A stretch of DNA of 64,000 nucleotides, from contig BSBM01000486.1 in the NCBI GenBank assembly GCA_027924585.1, forward strand, positions 48,810,001 to 48,874,000. The letters are read 5' to 3'. Made by a program: the position numbers and the translations under genes. This DNA is from Larix kaempferi (lineage: Eukaryota > Streptophyta > Pinopsida > Pinales > Pinaceae). Below the pieces are notes generated by a model. It had not been told where the DNA came from. It worked only from the letters and a program-made list of their open reading frames with translations, and ran no database searches. How positions within the stretch are numbered: position 1 is the first letter of the stretch; each line of letters starts with the position of its first letter. This document shows positions 41,397 through 52,501 of this stretch, piece by piece.

Positions 41397-42646
41397 ATGG
41401 CTATCCCTTGTGATATTCTACTTACGAGTTCCAACTATTTTTCATGGAAATCTCGTATGGAGGATGTTCTACGAAGTAGGGGACTTTTCAGAATTACCTT
41501 AGGGAAAGAAAAAAAGCCCACTGATGATGACAAGAAAATAAATTGGAAAAATAGATGTGACGAAGCTCGTGGATTGATTGGGATGTCAATCTCTACTGAT
41601 TTGCAATTCCACATATTTGGAATTAATGAACCTGATGCTGCTTGGGACAAGTTGAATCTATGTTTGGTAAACACAATGAAATTCGAGGTCACTAACTCGA
41701 AAATGAGTTGATTTCTTTAAATCCAAGTGATTTTTCATGCATACAAGATTATTTATCTAAGTACAAAACTCTTAAACTCTTATGTGGAGAATGCAAGATT
41801 AAGAGGGAAGAGAAACAATGCATTTATCATATTCTTTCCAAACTTGGACCTGCATATTCTGTTTTTGTATTTACATTTTACTCCATGAAAGAATCCTTGA
41901 ATGCAGCTAGCTATCAAGAGCCTAGTTTTGAATCCTTTTGTGATTCCTTGATTAGAGAGCAAGATAAGCTCATTCATCTTGGAATAATTAACAATGCAGA
42001 TACATCTAGGAAAGCCTTATTGTCCCAACAGAAAGAAAAGTCCAAGCCTCCTAAGAAACAAAATTTTCGCAATAATAAGTCAAACAAGGGTCCCAAACCC
42101 TCTCAGTCAACTCCTTCTTTAAAAAATGACAAAGGATCCAAGCCAAAATGCAAAAAGACTGAGCGTTATTGCAACTATTGCGGGAAAGATAATCATGATG
42201 AATATAAGTGTTTCAAGAAGATGGCAGCCTTGGAAGAAACAATGAAGAAGCACCACATCAGCCTAGATTTGCCTTCAAAATCTACCTCTCATGGAGATGC
42301 ACTTTGTGCTTCTGGTTATTCTTATAATGCATCTTCTTCTTCTACTTCAAATGAATGGCTCATTGATTCTAGAGCATCTTATCATATGGCTAAGGATCAA
42401 GCCATCTTTTCTACTATGCATGAATGTAACACCAAACAAATATTTGTTGGTGATGATAGATCTCTAAGTGTTGTAGGAGCTGGAACAGTTCCAATAGATA
42501 ATGGTCATTTTAGTGATGTACTATGTGTTCCGAGAATTTCCTACAATTTGTTATCAGTCTATCAAATCACTCATTCTAGTGAAGGTAAAACTGTGACGTT
42601 TACACCTCACAAAGTTGTAATCAAAGATTTTAAAGATCCTCAATAG
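41397..42646 (+). pseudogene. Copia B gag and protease (broken)
   Basis: ATG 41397 opens gag (MAIPCDILLTSSNYFSWKSR). One base is missing at about 41655 (GACAAGTTGAATC against GACAAGTTGGAATC in Copia A), so the first 104 codons end out of frame. Gag resumes at 41708 (MISLNPSDFSCIQDYLSKYK). The TAA at 41693-41695 matches the stop of Copia A at 36794, so it predates the duplication. The knuckle CNYCGKDNHDEYKC begins at 42170. The protease box reads DSRAS (42365-42379) instead of DSGAS. The frame ends at TAG 42644-42646, where Copia A has CAG. Confidence 0.88.
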
Positions 42647-43930
42647 GTCCTAGCTACCGCAATTGTTGATGATATTACCAGGTTGTACAAATTTAACAAC
42701 TTTGGGTCATCACCTTTTCCTTCAGTTTTTGTTGCTCATAGTGATAACTTGAGCAAACTTTGGCATGAGCGATTTGGTCACTTAAATTATCGCTCATTGC
42801 AATAACTATGTAAAGACAATATGGTGACAGGTCTTCCGATGGTATCTTGTAGGGATGGTGTTTGTTCCGGTTGTTTACACGGAAAACATCATCGGGACAA
42901 TTTTAACAAACGTGCCTCTTGGCATGCCTCGGTTCCCTTGGAGCTTGTACATAGTGACTTGTGTGGTCCTCTTCCATCTGCTTTCTTTTCTGGTTTCAAA
43001 TATTTCCTAACTTTCATTGATGATTACGCCAGACGCACTTGGGTTTATTTCCTAAAACTTAAGAGCGAAGTATTTAACATGTTCTTAGCCTACAAGGTCC
43101 TTGTTGAAAAACAATCTGGTCATCAAATTATTAAGTTAAGATCTAACAATGGAGGAGAATATGTTAACAAAACGTTCACTACTTTCTACACTGAACAAGG
43201 AATCCAACAACAACACACTGTTCCATATATACCACAACAAAATGGTGTAGCTGAATGGAAGAACCACACTTTAAAAGAAATGGTTAATTGTATGATCCAA
43301 TCTAAGGGACTACGTCTTCAATTTTGGGTTGAAGCCATTAAATGTGCAAATTACATAGTTAATCGCACCCCCAGTAAAGCATTACAAGGTATCACACTAG
43401 AAGAAGCATGGAGTAAAATTAAACCAGATGTAAGTCACTTCCGTGTGTTTGGTAGTGAAGCATGGGCTCACATTCCGGATGAAAAACGGAAAGCATTGCA
43501 GCCTAAAAGTGAAAAGTGCATATTTGTTGGATATTCTAAAGATGTAAAAGGTTATAGACTTCTTCAACCGCATTCTCATGATATAATCATTAGAAGAGAT
43601 GTTAAATTTGATGAAAATCTCTTGGCCTGCGAGCCTAACTCGGCGATTGTGCCATCTTTGGCCTGTGAGCCTAATTCAGCGATTGTGCCTTCTTCTTCTT
43701 CCAACTTCTTTGACAGGTTTCCAACTCCAATTTCTGATGATGATAGTGAGGATGAAAATCCACTTCCGCCTGCTCATGTTCCTCCAATTGCACCAACACA
43801 AGTGCTTCCTCGATGGGTCCATTCAACATGTGAAGCAGCTAGTGATCCTAGAGATCAACGTCGAACACGTTCTCAATTTCAGCGAGCCTCTTCTCTTTTG
43901 GCTCAGGTTTCCGAGAATCATGATCTATAA
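42647..43930 (+). pseudogene. Copia B integrase (broken)
   Basis: The homologous frame continues from the protease through a TAA near 42804 (Copia A has CAA), then is open from 42821 to 43930. It contains CSGCLHGKHHRD (end of the zinc region), HSDLCGPL, the second acidic position changed to Asn (RSNNGGEY near 43139), NGVAEWKNHT, and the C-terminal block FRVFGSEAWAHIPDEKRKAL followed by CIFVGYSKDVKGYRLLQP. Loss of the second Asp of the D-D-E triad would abolish strand transfer. A direct repeat of about 45 bases encoding LACEPNSAIVPS occurs twice near 43622-43690. Confidence 0.88.
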
Positions 43931-44644
43931 AATTTTGCAAAAGCTTCAAGAAATCCATATTGGGATGCAGCTATGGATGAAGAATATCGTTCCTTAATGG
44001 CGAACGATACTTGGGATCTTGTATCTCTTCTAAAAGGAAGAAAACTTGTCAGATGTAAATGGGTCTACAGAACTAAGTATGCATCAGATGGAAGTGTTGA
44101 AAGAATTAAGGCAAGGTTAGTTGCCAAAGGTTTTTTCCAAGTTGAAGGGATTGACTACAATGAAACCTTTGCTCCTGTCACAAAAATGAACTCCATCCAC
44201 CTTGTTTTTTCCCTTGCAGCCTTACATAACTGGGAAGTCCATCAAATGGACGTCAAGTCTGCCTTCTTACATGGTGATTTACAGAAAGAAATTTACATGG
44301 AACAACCTCCTGGATATGTTCAGAATAACTCTAGCCTTGTCTGTCGCCTTAAGAAATCCTTATATGGCCTTAAGCAAGCTCCTAGAGCTTGGTATGCCAA
44401 AATGGATAGCTTTCTCCTTGACACTGGTTTTTCTAGATGCCATTCTAACCCCAATGTCTATACCAAGAAAGTAGGAAACCATCTCACCATACTTGTTCTA
44501 TATGTTGATGACCTTATTATTATTGGTAGTGACCCTAGGCTTATAACCCATGTGAAATCTAGTCTTAAGCAAAATTTTAAAATGTCAGACTTAGGACATT
44601 TACATTATTTTTTTTGTCTCCAAGTCCTACAAACCAAAGAATGA
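43931..44644 (+). pseudogene. Copia B reverse transcriptase
   Basis: The best-preserved RT in the window. From about 43973 one frame is open for 223 codons: ANDTWDLVSLLKGRKLVRCK, RIKARLVAKGFFQVEGIDYN, HQMDVKSAFLHGDLQKEIYM (first catalytic Asp), CRLKKSLYGLKQAPRAWYAK, and the active site LYVDDLIII (YVDD at 44501-44512). The frame ends at TGA 44642. A TAA just upstream (near 43928) separates it from integrase. In life the product would be one Gag-Pol polyprotein cut by the protease. Confidence 0.9.
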
Positions 44645-45460
44645 ATCTTTCTTTCTTAGTCTAAGTATGCTTGTGACCTTCTTCGTCGCTTTCACATGGA
44701 AGATTTTACACCAGCCCCTTCTCCCTTCCAGTCCAGAGTCAAACTTTCTGCCACTTGTCCTTCACCTGAAATAGATGCCACCTTGTATTGTCAGTTTGTT
44801 GGTAGTCTCTTATACTTGACTCATTCCTGTCCTGACCTTTCCTTTGTCGTTGGTCGTGTTGCCCGTTATATGCAAACACCTCATGAAAGTCACTAGAAAG
44901 CAGCTAAAAGAATACTTTGATATATTCGAGGTACAATTCAGTTTGGGATTCATTACAGTATAGGGGGGAAACCTTTGTTGGTTGGTTTCACTGATTTAGA
45001 TTGGGTCGGCGATCCTGATGATCGAAAGTCTACTGTAGGTTATGTTTTCAGTCTGGGATCTGGACCCATCACTTGGGATTTTAAGAAACAACAAGCTCTT
45101 GCTCTTTCTTCAGCAGAGGAAGAATATCGAGCCGCAGTTAATGCCAGTCAGAAAGCTTTATGGCTTCGACAGATCCTTTCAGAGTTTGGATTCGAGCAGC
45201 AGCAGCCTACTCCACTTTGGTGCGACAATCAAAGTGCCATCAAGCTTGCCAAAGATCCAGTCCTAAATCAACGCAGCAAACACATTGAGCTACTTATGCA
45301 CTTCATCAGAAATCTTGTTCATGATCGTATTCTTGAAGTGCTATTTTGTCCTACAGATGATCAAGTTGCAAACATCTTCACCAAGTCTCTTACAAAAGCG
45401 AAGTTTTCTAAACTTCAATCTATGCTAGGAGTTCAGGAACTTGTCATTAAGGGGGGATAG
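44645..45460 (+). pseudogene. Copia B RT end and RNase H
   Basis: After three or more stops (TGA 44642; TAG near 44659; TAG near 44895; TGA near 44918) the frame continues with FVGSLLYLTHSCPDLSFVVG, then the RNase H domain: GFTDLDWVGDPDDRKSTVGY, LALSSAEEEYRAAVNASQKA, PLWCDNQSAIKLAKDPVLNQ and RSKHIELLMHFIRNLV, the blocks carrying its acidic residues. The natural end is KGG followed by TAG at 45458. The stops fit single changes from CAG, CGA, TGG or GGA codons. Confidence 0.88.
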
Positions 45461-45542
45461 GATCTAATTCCTCCTTCCTTCTCCTAATAGTGTCACTTTT
45501 GTAAATCCTTCAATCCTATCCCAAATTGTTCTTAAGGGGGGA
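45449..45542 (+). promoter_or_regulatory. Polypurine tract, present twice
   Basis: AAGGGGGGA occurs directly before the 3' LTR (45534-45542), where plus-strand synthesis should be primed. The same tract occurs 85 bp upstream at 45449-45457, overlapping the pol stop codon. The second one may be a spare or ancestral tract. Confidence 0.8.
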
Positions 45543-45990
45543 TGTTAGGATATTTAGACACTTAGGAGTTAGTTAAGATCAACTTGTGTAATATATCCGT
45601 TAGGAAAAGTGTGTTTCTTTAGTATGCATTTGTAAATATTTAATCCGACAGTCACGATATGTTTCAGACATAGAGTGATCCGACGACTCAACTTCTCTTA
45701 GATCATACCTAACCTTGATCCGTGGCTTAACACCCAATTGGTCCATGATCTTTATTTAAAGAGCATGGAGGATCATTGTCTAGTTGATCGATTATGAGAA
45801 GCTCATTTGTAACTTTCTTTCTTTGCATAATAAATTGTCCCGTAGAAGCTATTTGGCCAAGGCCGTGGAGTGTTTCCCTCACGGGGGTTTAAACCACATC
45901 AAAACATCGGTGTATCGATCTGTGATTTGTTTGTGTGAAGTGGTTGCTCTAGGTGTTTGGTCTTTTGGGAGTACCCTGTGTACCCGAACA
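45543..45990 (+). repeat. 3' LTR of Copia B
   Basis: 448 bp, TGTTAGG to CCCGAACA. It differs from the Copia A 5' LTR at about 21 positions and from the Copia B 5' LTR at about 20 plus the 10-bp insertion. Most differences are transitions. It is followed by TCCTT and then by tandem-repeat DNA of the type found upstream of Copia A. Confidence 0.94.
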
Positions 45991-46744
45991 TCCTTGACAA
46001 TACAAGTAACTTCTACATAGATCGTCGGCCAAGTGGGATCATGGATCGATCCCCTTGAGCCATTGATTTCATCTCTGTAATATTCGATTCATTTAAGGAG
46101 ACAATACCCAGGAATCAAATCCTTAACAATACAAGTGAATTCTACATAGATCGTCGGCCAAGTGGGATCATGGATCGATCCCCTTGAGCCATTGATTTCA
46201 TCTCTGTAATATTTGTTTCATTTAAAGAGACCATACTATGTAATATTCGATTCATTTAAGGAGACAATACCCAGGAATCAAATCCTTAACAATACAAGTG
46301 AATTCTACATATATCATCGGCTAAGTGGGATCATGGATCGATCCCCTTGAGCCATTGATTTCATCTCTGTAATATTCGTTTCATTTAAAGAGACCATACT
46401 CAGGAATAAAAATTCTTAACAATAAAATATGACTTCTACATAGATCGTAGGCCAAGTGGGATCATGGATCGATCCCCTTGAGCCATTGATTGCATCACTG
46501 TAAAGTTAAATCTTATTATAATATCACTACTTAGGAACATAATTATTTCATTATATAATTAATTTCTACTTGATCACCGGCTAAGTGGGATCATGGGACA
46601 ATCCTCTTAAGCCATTGATACATCACACATAATAACATTCTCAGGAACACACTACTTCGTTATACATAGAACTTACTACCTTGATCGTCGGCTAAGTGGG
46701 ATCATGGATCGATCCTCTTGAGCCCTTATTACATCATGGTAGTA
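45991..46744. repeat. Tandem-repeat array, about 130-bp units
   Basis: Six units are marked by ATCGTCGGCCAAGTGGGATC or close variants, starting at 46021, 46150, 46314, 46444, 46573 and 46684. The spacing is 129, 164, 130, 129 and 111. Each unit also carries GGATCGATCC, TTGAGCCATTGAT and CATTTAAGGAGACAATAC. The 164-base unit has a partial internal duplication. The array is the continuation of the one before Copia A (a unit at 34820), so the Copia landed inside it. No coding capacity; satellite-like. Confidence 0.88.
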
Positions 46745-48842
46745 TTCGATTATGAGCTACATAAGAAAATACTTAAGGTTCTGTACAGGGTTAACTATGG
46801 AATAGGGATGGTTAAGAGAACCCCGTTACAATACCATCGAAGTCATTTAGAGTTCCAGCATGCGTTACTCTATATCGACGCGAGTTTATGTTTTGGCTTC
46901 AACAATTGTTTCCACCTTAACTCCACAAGCCCGACCTTCCGACTTCAGAAGAGTGTCGGCAGGGTACCATCTTGGATCGAACAGTCTATAGGTTAAACAG
47001 GTGTTAACCATATGGATGAAGGAACGCAGGTCGGTTAGTGATTTACGGAGAGTAGGTATTCTCACTGAGTTTAACTATCACAAGGATCCAAATCGGGGTT
47101 TGGTCCACCATTTCCACTAGTTTCAAATTTTTCCATATATAAAGATGATAAGACCAAGCCGCGCTAGTATCAACGGCTGCCATGACTTGGAGATAAATTC
47201 CCATTCTCATAAATCTACCTTCACGATGCTCGACATGGACTATCAACATTGCAAAGGGTAGTTTAGAGTAAAACAAGATTTGAAATATTACACATTCGTA
47301 CTAAGATTTAGTATATGCACGGCCGATCCATTACTCATTTCTAAATAACTTGAACACAATGCGAATTTATAAAATAAATGTCAAACCTATTCCGATGGTT
47401 GTGGTTAACCCACTCGTCGGAGGGTTTCAATAGTTGTCCTTATCACCACGATCCAATGTCCGAATGCCAATGTCCAACTGACCACTCGGTTTACCTCACT
47501 ACCAACTCTGGGAATACTCTTCTTCTTCTCGAACACCCGAGCAATGGGGCCACAGAGCTCACATACAAAAACCAAGGATCCAAAAGCGAGTTTCCCCCTC
47601 ACCAAGATCCTTTTCCAAACTCAGAATAGAAGCAAATCAATGTCTCGTCAACATTACGGCAACCATCCAGCCATAGGGTGTCCTTCCCTTTCCTCTTGCC
47701 TTCCTTAAGTAGGAGAATTCTCTGCGACACATGTCGTTTCATGAAAAAATGTCTATTTTTCTAATTATTTAAAATATAATTATCTCACTCATCCATGTGT
47801 CTAATTCTCATGAGAGTGCACCTACATTCCTAGATTTACTCAAGTATGTCCCCTGATGCTCCAATCTAAGTTTCCATTTTTGTGGGTGCAAGTGGAGTTG
47901 GCTAAGTGACAATGTTTAGTCTACCATTTTCTCTTAAAACAATTGTTCTCCATTATGTGATTACTAATATTCATTTCATGTGCAAATAGTCTAAATGCAA
48001 CTTATATGTTTAATGCATAAATATTTATCATTTTTTTGTTTTGGGTCTAGGTACCACATCATCTGGTGCTTTCGACCATCAATTTCCTTTTTCCATCTAG
48101 GTACCACATCGTCGGGTCCTTTCATTAATGCTTTTTTGTTTCATCTGATTTGTGGGAACTTCATGAAGTGATTTAGGATTCGTTACCTTCAATCTTCCAT
48201 CTACACTCTATTGGAGACTAATGGCGTCGAGGAGTAATTCTAATCTTACTGTATGCCCCTCAACCTCGTACGCGACCAATTCCGTCGTGGTCCACTTCGT
48301 ACGACTTCACGCTTCCCCGAGTAAGCGGATAAGGGATTTTTAACTCGTGTGTGGATTCCGTAGTAAGTCGACACTGTCTTTGTTCTTCCGTGTGTGATTT
48401 ATTCGTACTCTACGGCCCATTTATTTACTTTGTGAGTCAGTTGATTATGATAGTTACCTATTGCTGCACATATTATCAAAGTACCCATCAATAGTACTGC
48501 TCATCATAACTCATCAATATACATCATGTAAATCAGTCTATAATCATGTTTTGTAACTCTACTAATCATTAAGCAATACATGCAATTCATTCATTCACAT
48601 CGTATATTTCATAAAATAGCTAATCGTTAAACAGAGCATGCATTCATTCATCAATTTAAGTAAAATATCCATTTCTACAAGTGTCATTTATTTCATTGTT
48701 ATCATTTTGTCGTCATGCACATCATCATGTGTTTCTCAATTATTCAAACATTTATATTCAAAGGACCATTTTATTAAGGTTTAATCAGTTGGGTCACTTG
48801 ACAAGTGACCTCAAAATATACAATCAGTCTAGGGGCATGACA
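46745..48842 (-). repeat. Candidate 3' LTR of the Gypsy element (minus strand)
   Basis: On the minus strand TGTCATGCCCCTAGAC begins at 48842, directly after a purine tract AAGAAGGGG and the end of pol, as a 3' LTR should. The left edge is inferred near 46745, because 46745-46993 is repeated at 52522-52770 on the other side of the element and is joined there to the same LTR start. This implies an LTR of about 2.1 kb. It contains GGTCACTTG and its complement as a palindrome (48791-48809) and a direct repeat TCTAGGTACCACATC at 48047 and 48095. The edges are uncertain. Confidence 0.55.
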
Positions 48843-48877
48843 TATGCCCCTTCTTATTTAGAAATTTGTCCTGAAGT

Positions 48878-49630
48878 TCAGAATAAATATGGAAAACTAC
48901 GACACATCTCAGATGTGTCCTCCCAAGTCGCAGAGATAGGACTATAACTATCCCACTCTACTTTGACTTGATCAATCACACAGTGACTAAGCTTCCATGT
49001 TCGCTAGTCCAATACTTGGATCAATTCATCCATCACGGCCCCGTCGTCCGTTATCTGCACATTACTCAGAACAATAATATGTGAAGTATCAGAAATATAT
49101 TGACGTAAAACAGATACATGAAAAACATTGTGAATCCTACTCAAAGATGACGACAAGTCAAGACGATAGGAAACCGGTCCTATTCGTTCAAAAATCCTAA
49201 AGGGTCCCACAAACCTAGGGGACAAGTTGGCTCCTTTGCCAAATTTTATCTAGCTCTTCTGCGGTCTTACTCGCAAAAATACATTATCTCCAGTCTCATA
49301 ACTCCGGTCATTTCTATGTGCATCCGCATAGCTCTTCTGTCGATCCTGTGCTTCTTTCAGTCGAGCACGAATGGTCACCATCTGATATTCCATTTCTTGT
49401 ATCACTTTTGGGCCTAACAATGCCCTATATTCCAATCTATCCCAAGTTATGGGTGTTCTACATGGTCGTCCATATAGAAATTTGAAAGGTGCCATTTGAA
49501 TAGAACTATGGTAACTATTATTGTAAGAAAATTCCACTATAGGCAGGTATTCTTCCCACCTTTTATGTTGATCCATCACATACATCCTTAACATATCCTT
49601 CAAAACCTGCTTCACCCTTTCAGTTTGTCC
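48878..49630 (-). pseudogene. Gypsy integrase C-terminus and chromodomain
   Basis: The frame at 49615-49250 (KQVLKDMLRMYVMDQHKRWE, then VEFSYNNSYHSSIQMAPFKF and LYGRPCRTP) is the conserved end of the integrase core. It is followed by [20 protein letters not shown] and [16 protein letters not shown] at 49225-49004. After a TAG near 49008 the chromodomain reads VIDQVKVEWDSYSPISATWE and ends FPYLF with a TGA at 48878-48880. The chromodomain is thought to steer insertion to particular chromatin. One other stop lies near 49249. Confidence 0.85.
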
Positions 49631-50265
49631 ATCTTCTCTGGGTGATAGGCGGTACTGAAGTTGATTTGAGTACCTAGGGATTCTTGAAAGCTTGTCCAGA
49701 ACCTTCCCGTAAATACTGAACCTCTATCCGAAATGATCTTTTTCGGTATTCCATGCAATCTTACAACCTCATTTATGAAAACCTTATTAATTTTCGGTGC
49801 TTGATATGTGTTCTTGATCGGTAAGAAGTGTGCACTCTTGGTAAGAGTGTCGACTACTACAAAAATGGTGTCATGTCTCCTGTTAGTCAAAGGTAAACCA
49901 ACTATAAAGTCCATAGATATGACTTCCCACTTAGATTCAGGAATTGCATGGGGTTGGAGCAATCCGGAAGGGTATCGATGCTCTGCCTTAACCATTTGGA
50001 ATTCCATACATTTTTCTATGAAGCTTACCACATCCCTCTTCATTCCTTGCCAAAAGAATAATGGTTTTAGATCTGCGTACATTTTTTTTACTCCTGGATG
50101 GGCTCTATAAACTGCTCTATGAGCTTCAGATAATATCAACTTTCGGATCTCTTCATTTTCCAGTACATAGATATGGCTTTTATACCTCAGTAATCTGTCC
50201 ATGTCAAAGGAGTATCCCTCATACTTGGGTATCCTCATTGGCTCATTCTCCAATTTCGTTTTCAC
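49612..50265 (-). pseudogene. Gypsy integrase (frameshifted)
   Basis: The open frame holds the zinc region (HPGVKKMYADLKPLFFWQGM, with EKCMEFQ in place of the usual CxxCQ, so one Cys ligand is lost) and the catalytic core: MDFIVGLP (Asp), IISDRGSVFTGRFW (Asp) and then TAYHP. Just after HP, near 49640, a small indel shifts the frame. The third catalytic residue, within the QTER-type motif, is therefore out of frame but still visible in the next frame. Integrase joins new DNA to the host chromosome. Confidence 0.87.
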
Positions 50266-50892
50266 TTCATTATACCATGTATCATCTTGTTATAGTGCTA
50301 GTACCATTTCTCTTAGGTTGGTTTTCATCGGTATAACTGAGAATATCCTAGGTCTTCGGCTGAGTGCATCAGATACCTTGTTTAATGTTCCCTTCACATA
50401 GGTTATGTCAAAATCATACTCACTGAGTAACTACGACCATCTTCTTTGTCTTGCATTTAAGTCGCTTTGAGTAAATATGTGTTGTAACCCACAATGGTCT
50501 GTCTTCAATTCAATTTTCCTTCCAACCAAATAGTGTCGCCATAACCTTAAGGCATGAATTACCACGGTGTTTTCCATATCATGGGTTGCATAGTTCTCTT
50601 TTTGTGGACGAATATTTCGGGATGTGTAATAAATCACCCTCTCTTCTTGCATCAATACACACCCAATTCCATCCTTCGATGCATCCATACAAACTAGAAA
50701 AACTTGGTCCATATCTGAAACTCTTAATATTAGTGTCATTGTCAATAGTTCTTTATGTCTAGAGAAAGCTTGCTCAAATTTCTTCGTCTAAATAAAGGGT
50801 CGGTTTTTATTTTGTAACTTCGTTATGGGTCCTGCCAATTTGGAGAAACCTTCTACAAAGCGTCTATAGTACCCCGCAAGTCCCATAAAACT
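50266..50892 (-). pseudogene. Gypsy RNase H
   Basis: The 104-codon open frame 50745-50431 contains VFLVCMDASKDGIGCVLMQE, YYTSRNIRPQKENYATHDME and ALRLWRHYLVGRKIELKTDH, the blocks of the Gypsy RNase H with three of its acidic residues. It follows the RT after a broken connection near 50750-50890 and precedes integrase after a linker with stops. Confidence 0.87.
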
Positions 50893-51540
50893 TCATACCT
50901 CATGTACATTGGTGGGTTCCGGCCATTCCCAAATCGCTTCTATATTTTCCGGATCCACTACAATACCATCATCGGATATAATGTGGCCAAGGTAATGAAT
51001 CTCCTTTTGAAATAACGAACACTTGGATAACTTCTTGTATAAATGGTTCTCTCTTAATCCTTGCAGCACTATTCTCAAGTGTTCCTCATGTTCTTCCGGT
51101 GTTCTAGAATATATCAGAATGTCGTCCATAAATACTTGCACAAACTTGTCTAGGTATTGACGAAATACACCATTCATTAAGTTCATAAATACGCTTGGTG
51201 CATTTATCAATCCAAAAGGTACCACTACAAATTCGAAGTGTCCAAATCTTGTCTTGAAGGCAGTCTTAGGAATATCTTCTTCTTTAATTCTCAAGTGGTG
51301 ATATCTCGATCTTAGATCTATCTTCGAGAATACAGTTGTGCCTTCCATTTGATCAAAAAGGTCATCAATCCTGGGTAGAGGGTATTGATTTCTTATAGTT
51401 TCCTTGTTTAGATGACGGAAATCAATGCACAAGCGCCATGATACGTCTTTCTTCTTGACAAAATCACTGGTGCTCCCCATGGAGATACGCTAGGTCTAAT
51501 CAACCCCAAATCTAATAAATCTTGTAGTTGGATCTGTAAT
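50893..51540 (-). pseudogene. Gypsy reverse transcriptase
   Basis: The open frame from 51480 runs 195 codons. It holds [60 protein letters not shown] (first catalytic Asp), [20 protein letters not shown] and the active-site box [10 protein letters not shown] (FMDD at 51121-51132), then [20 protein letters not shown] and the YLGHIIS block. The core is nearly complete. The sequence before it ([16 protein letters not shown] near 51500) is separated by a frameshift. Confidence 0.9.
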
Positions 51541-52190
51541 TATTTTAATTCCGGCACTGACATTCGGTAAGGAGTTCTTGCTATGGGTTCTATCCTTGGC
51601 TTCAGTTCAATAGTGAAATCTATTTCACAATGTGGCGATAGACCAGGTAGTGCTTCTAGAAATACATCCATGTATTCCGAAAACAAAGGGTGGTTGATTA
51701 CTTCCACTTTATCCCCTTCCTTGTTCATAGATATTATTGCATAAAGTTGGCATCCCTTCCTCATAATTTTCTTCAATTGCATGGCCGAAATCATCCTTAA
51801 GGAAACCTTCCTTTTCTTTCCCGTCAGTGCTCTCTTGAACCCTTCGTCATCGTAAAAGGTTAACTCCTTATTTCGGTAATCCATTACTGTTGAATGCGCC
51901 TCTAGCCAATCCATACCTAGGATTAGAACATAAGTGCTTAACTCTGTGGCATAAAATGACACTTTAGTAGAGAATACCCCTAAGTCAACCCCGCAATATT
52001 CTAATTTAAGGCCCACTCTTTGGATACTTCCGGAGGCCATTTTGAGAGTGTTGAAATCCTCTTGACTGATTGTCATCATCTTACTACGTTCTAGATATTT
52101 AAATGAGAAGAAACTCTCAGTGGCACCAAGGTCTACTAGTAAGGAGAATACATTACCGTCTATCTTACCAGTGGTCTCGAGGACTGTAGA
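51540..52190 (-). pseudogene. Gypsy protease and pre-RT region
   Basis: The protease begins GKIDGNVFSLLVDLGATESF near 52160, where DLGAT replaces the usual DSGAT, changing the residue after the catalytic Asp. A stop near 52080 is followed by a 179-codon frame with YVLILGMDWLEAHSTVMDYR (end of the protease) and IDFTIELKPRIEPIARTPYR, the segment before the RT. The protease would cut the Gag-Pol polyprotein. Confidence 0.85.
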
Positions 52191-52501
52191 TTGGTGCTCG
52201 GCTTGGCGATTGTTGACAGTTGCATGTATGCGGTGTGCTCGTCCGAGATCATCCGCAGTAGTTTTTCGTGATCCTTGATTTTTCCCTTGAATTCTTCCGT
52301 TCCCCTGGTTCTTTCGAGGGAATTCTCTCTGGAAGTGCGGCCCTCCACATTTCCAACATCCTGACGTTGGGCCTTTTGTGGTACTTTCGGTTGGTGCATT
52401 GTTCTGTCATGGTACAAATTGTGTTGGTTTCCCAAAAGGTTTTGGATGATCATTTCTTGGTGGTGGCGATCGATAGGGACAACTATTGCAACTAGGGGCA
52501 T
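52160..52501 (-). pseudogene. Gypsy gag C-terminal remnant
   Basis: A 113-codon frame (MPLVAIVVPIDRHHQEMIIQ and following) that is Gln-, Arg- and Lys-rich, as is usual between the Gypsy zinc knuckle and protease. No complete CCHC knuckle is visible. Its first codons at 52501 lie in the LTR-start motif, so the start is an artefact of the truncation. Confidence 0.6.

Larger units (their letters stand above)
39807..45990 (+). mobile_element. Copia B: Copia retrotransposon with both LTRs
   Basis: 6.2 kb with 5' LTR, primer-binding site, leader, gag, protease, integrase, RT, RNase H, polypurine tract and 3' LTR in the Copia order (integrase before RT). Many stops and one frameshift make it inactive. 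Its 5' half is duplicated as Copia A. The 3' LTR is followed by TCCTT, matching the bases before the Copia A LTR. Confidence 0.94.
48842..52501 (-). mobile_element. Gypsy chromovirus, 5'-truncated in gag (minus strand)
   Basis: From right to left: the end of gag, protease, RT, RNase H, integrase and a chromodomain, then a purine tract and LTR start. This is the Gypsy gene order with a C-terminal chromodomain, as in plant Tekay/Del-like chromoviruses. Most of gag, the leader and the primer-binding site are missing. At 52495-52501 the internal sequence meets an LTR-start motif (GGGGCATGACA) and rearranged flank. Stops and frameshifts make it inactive. Confidence 0.88.

Noticed and set aside
43599-43997. 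132-codon frame overlapping the Copia B integrase end
   Set aside because: It is in a different frame from the conserved integrase and RT blocks on both sides.
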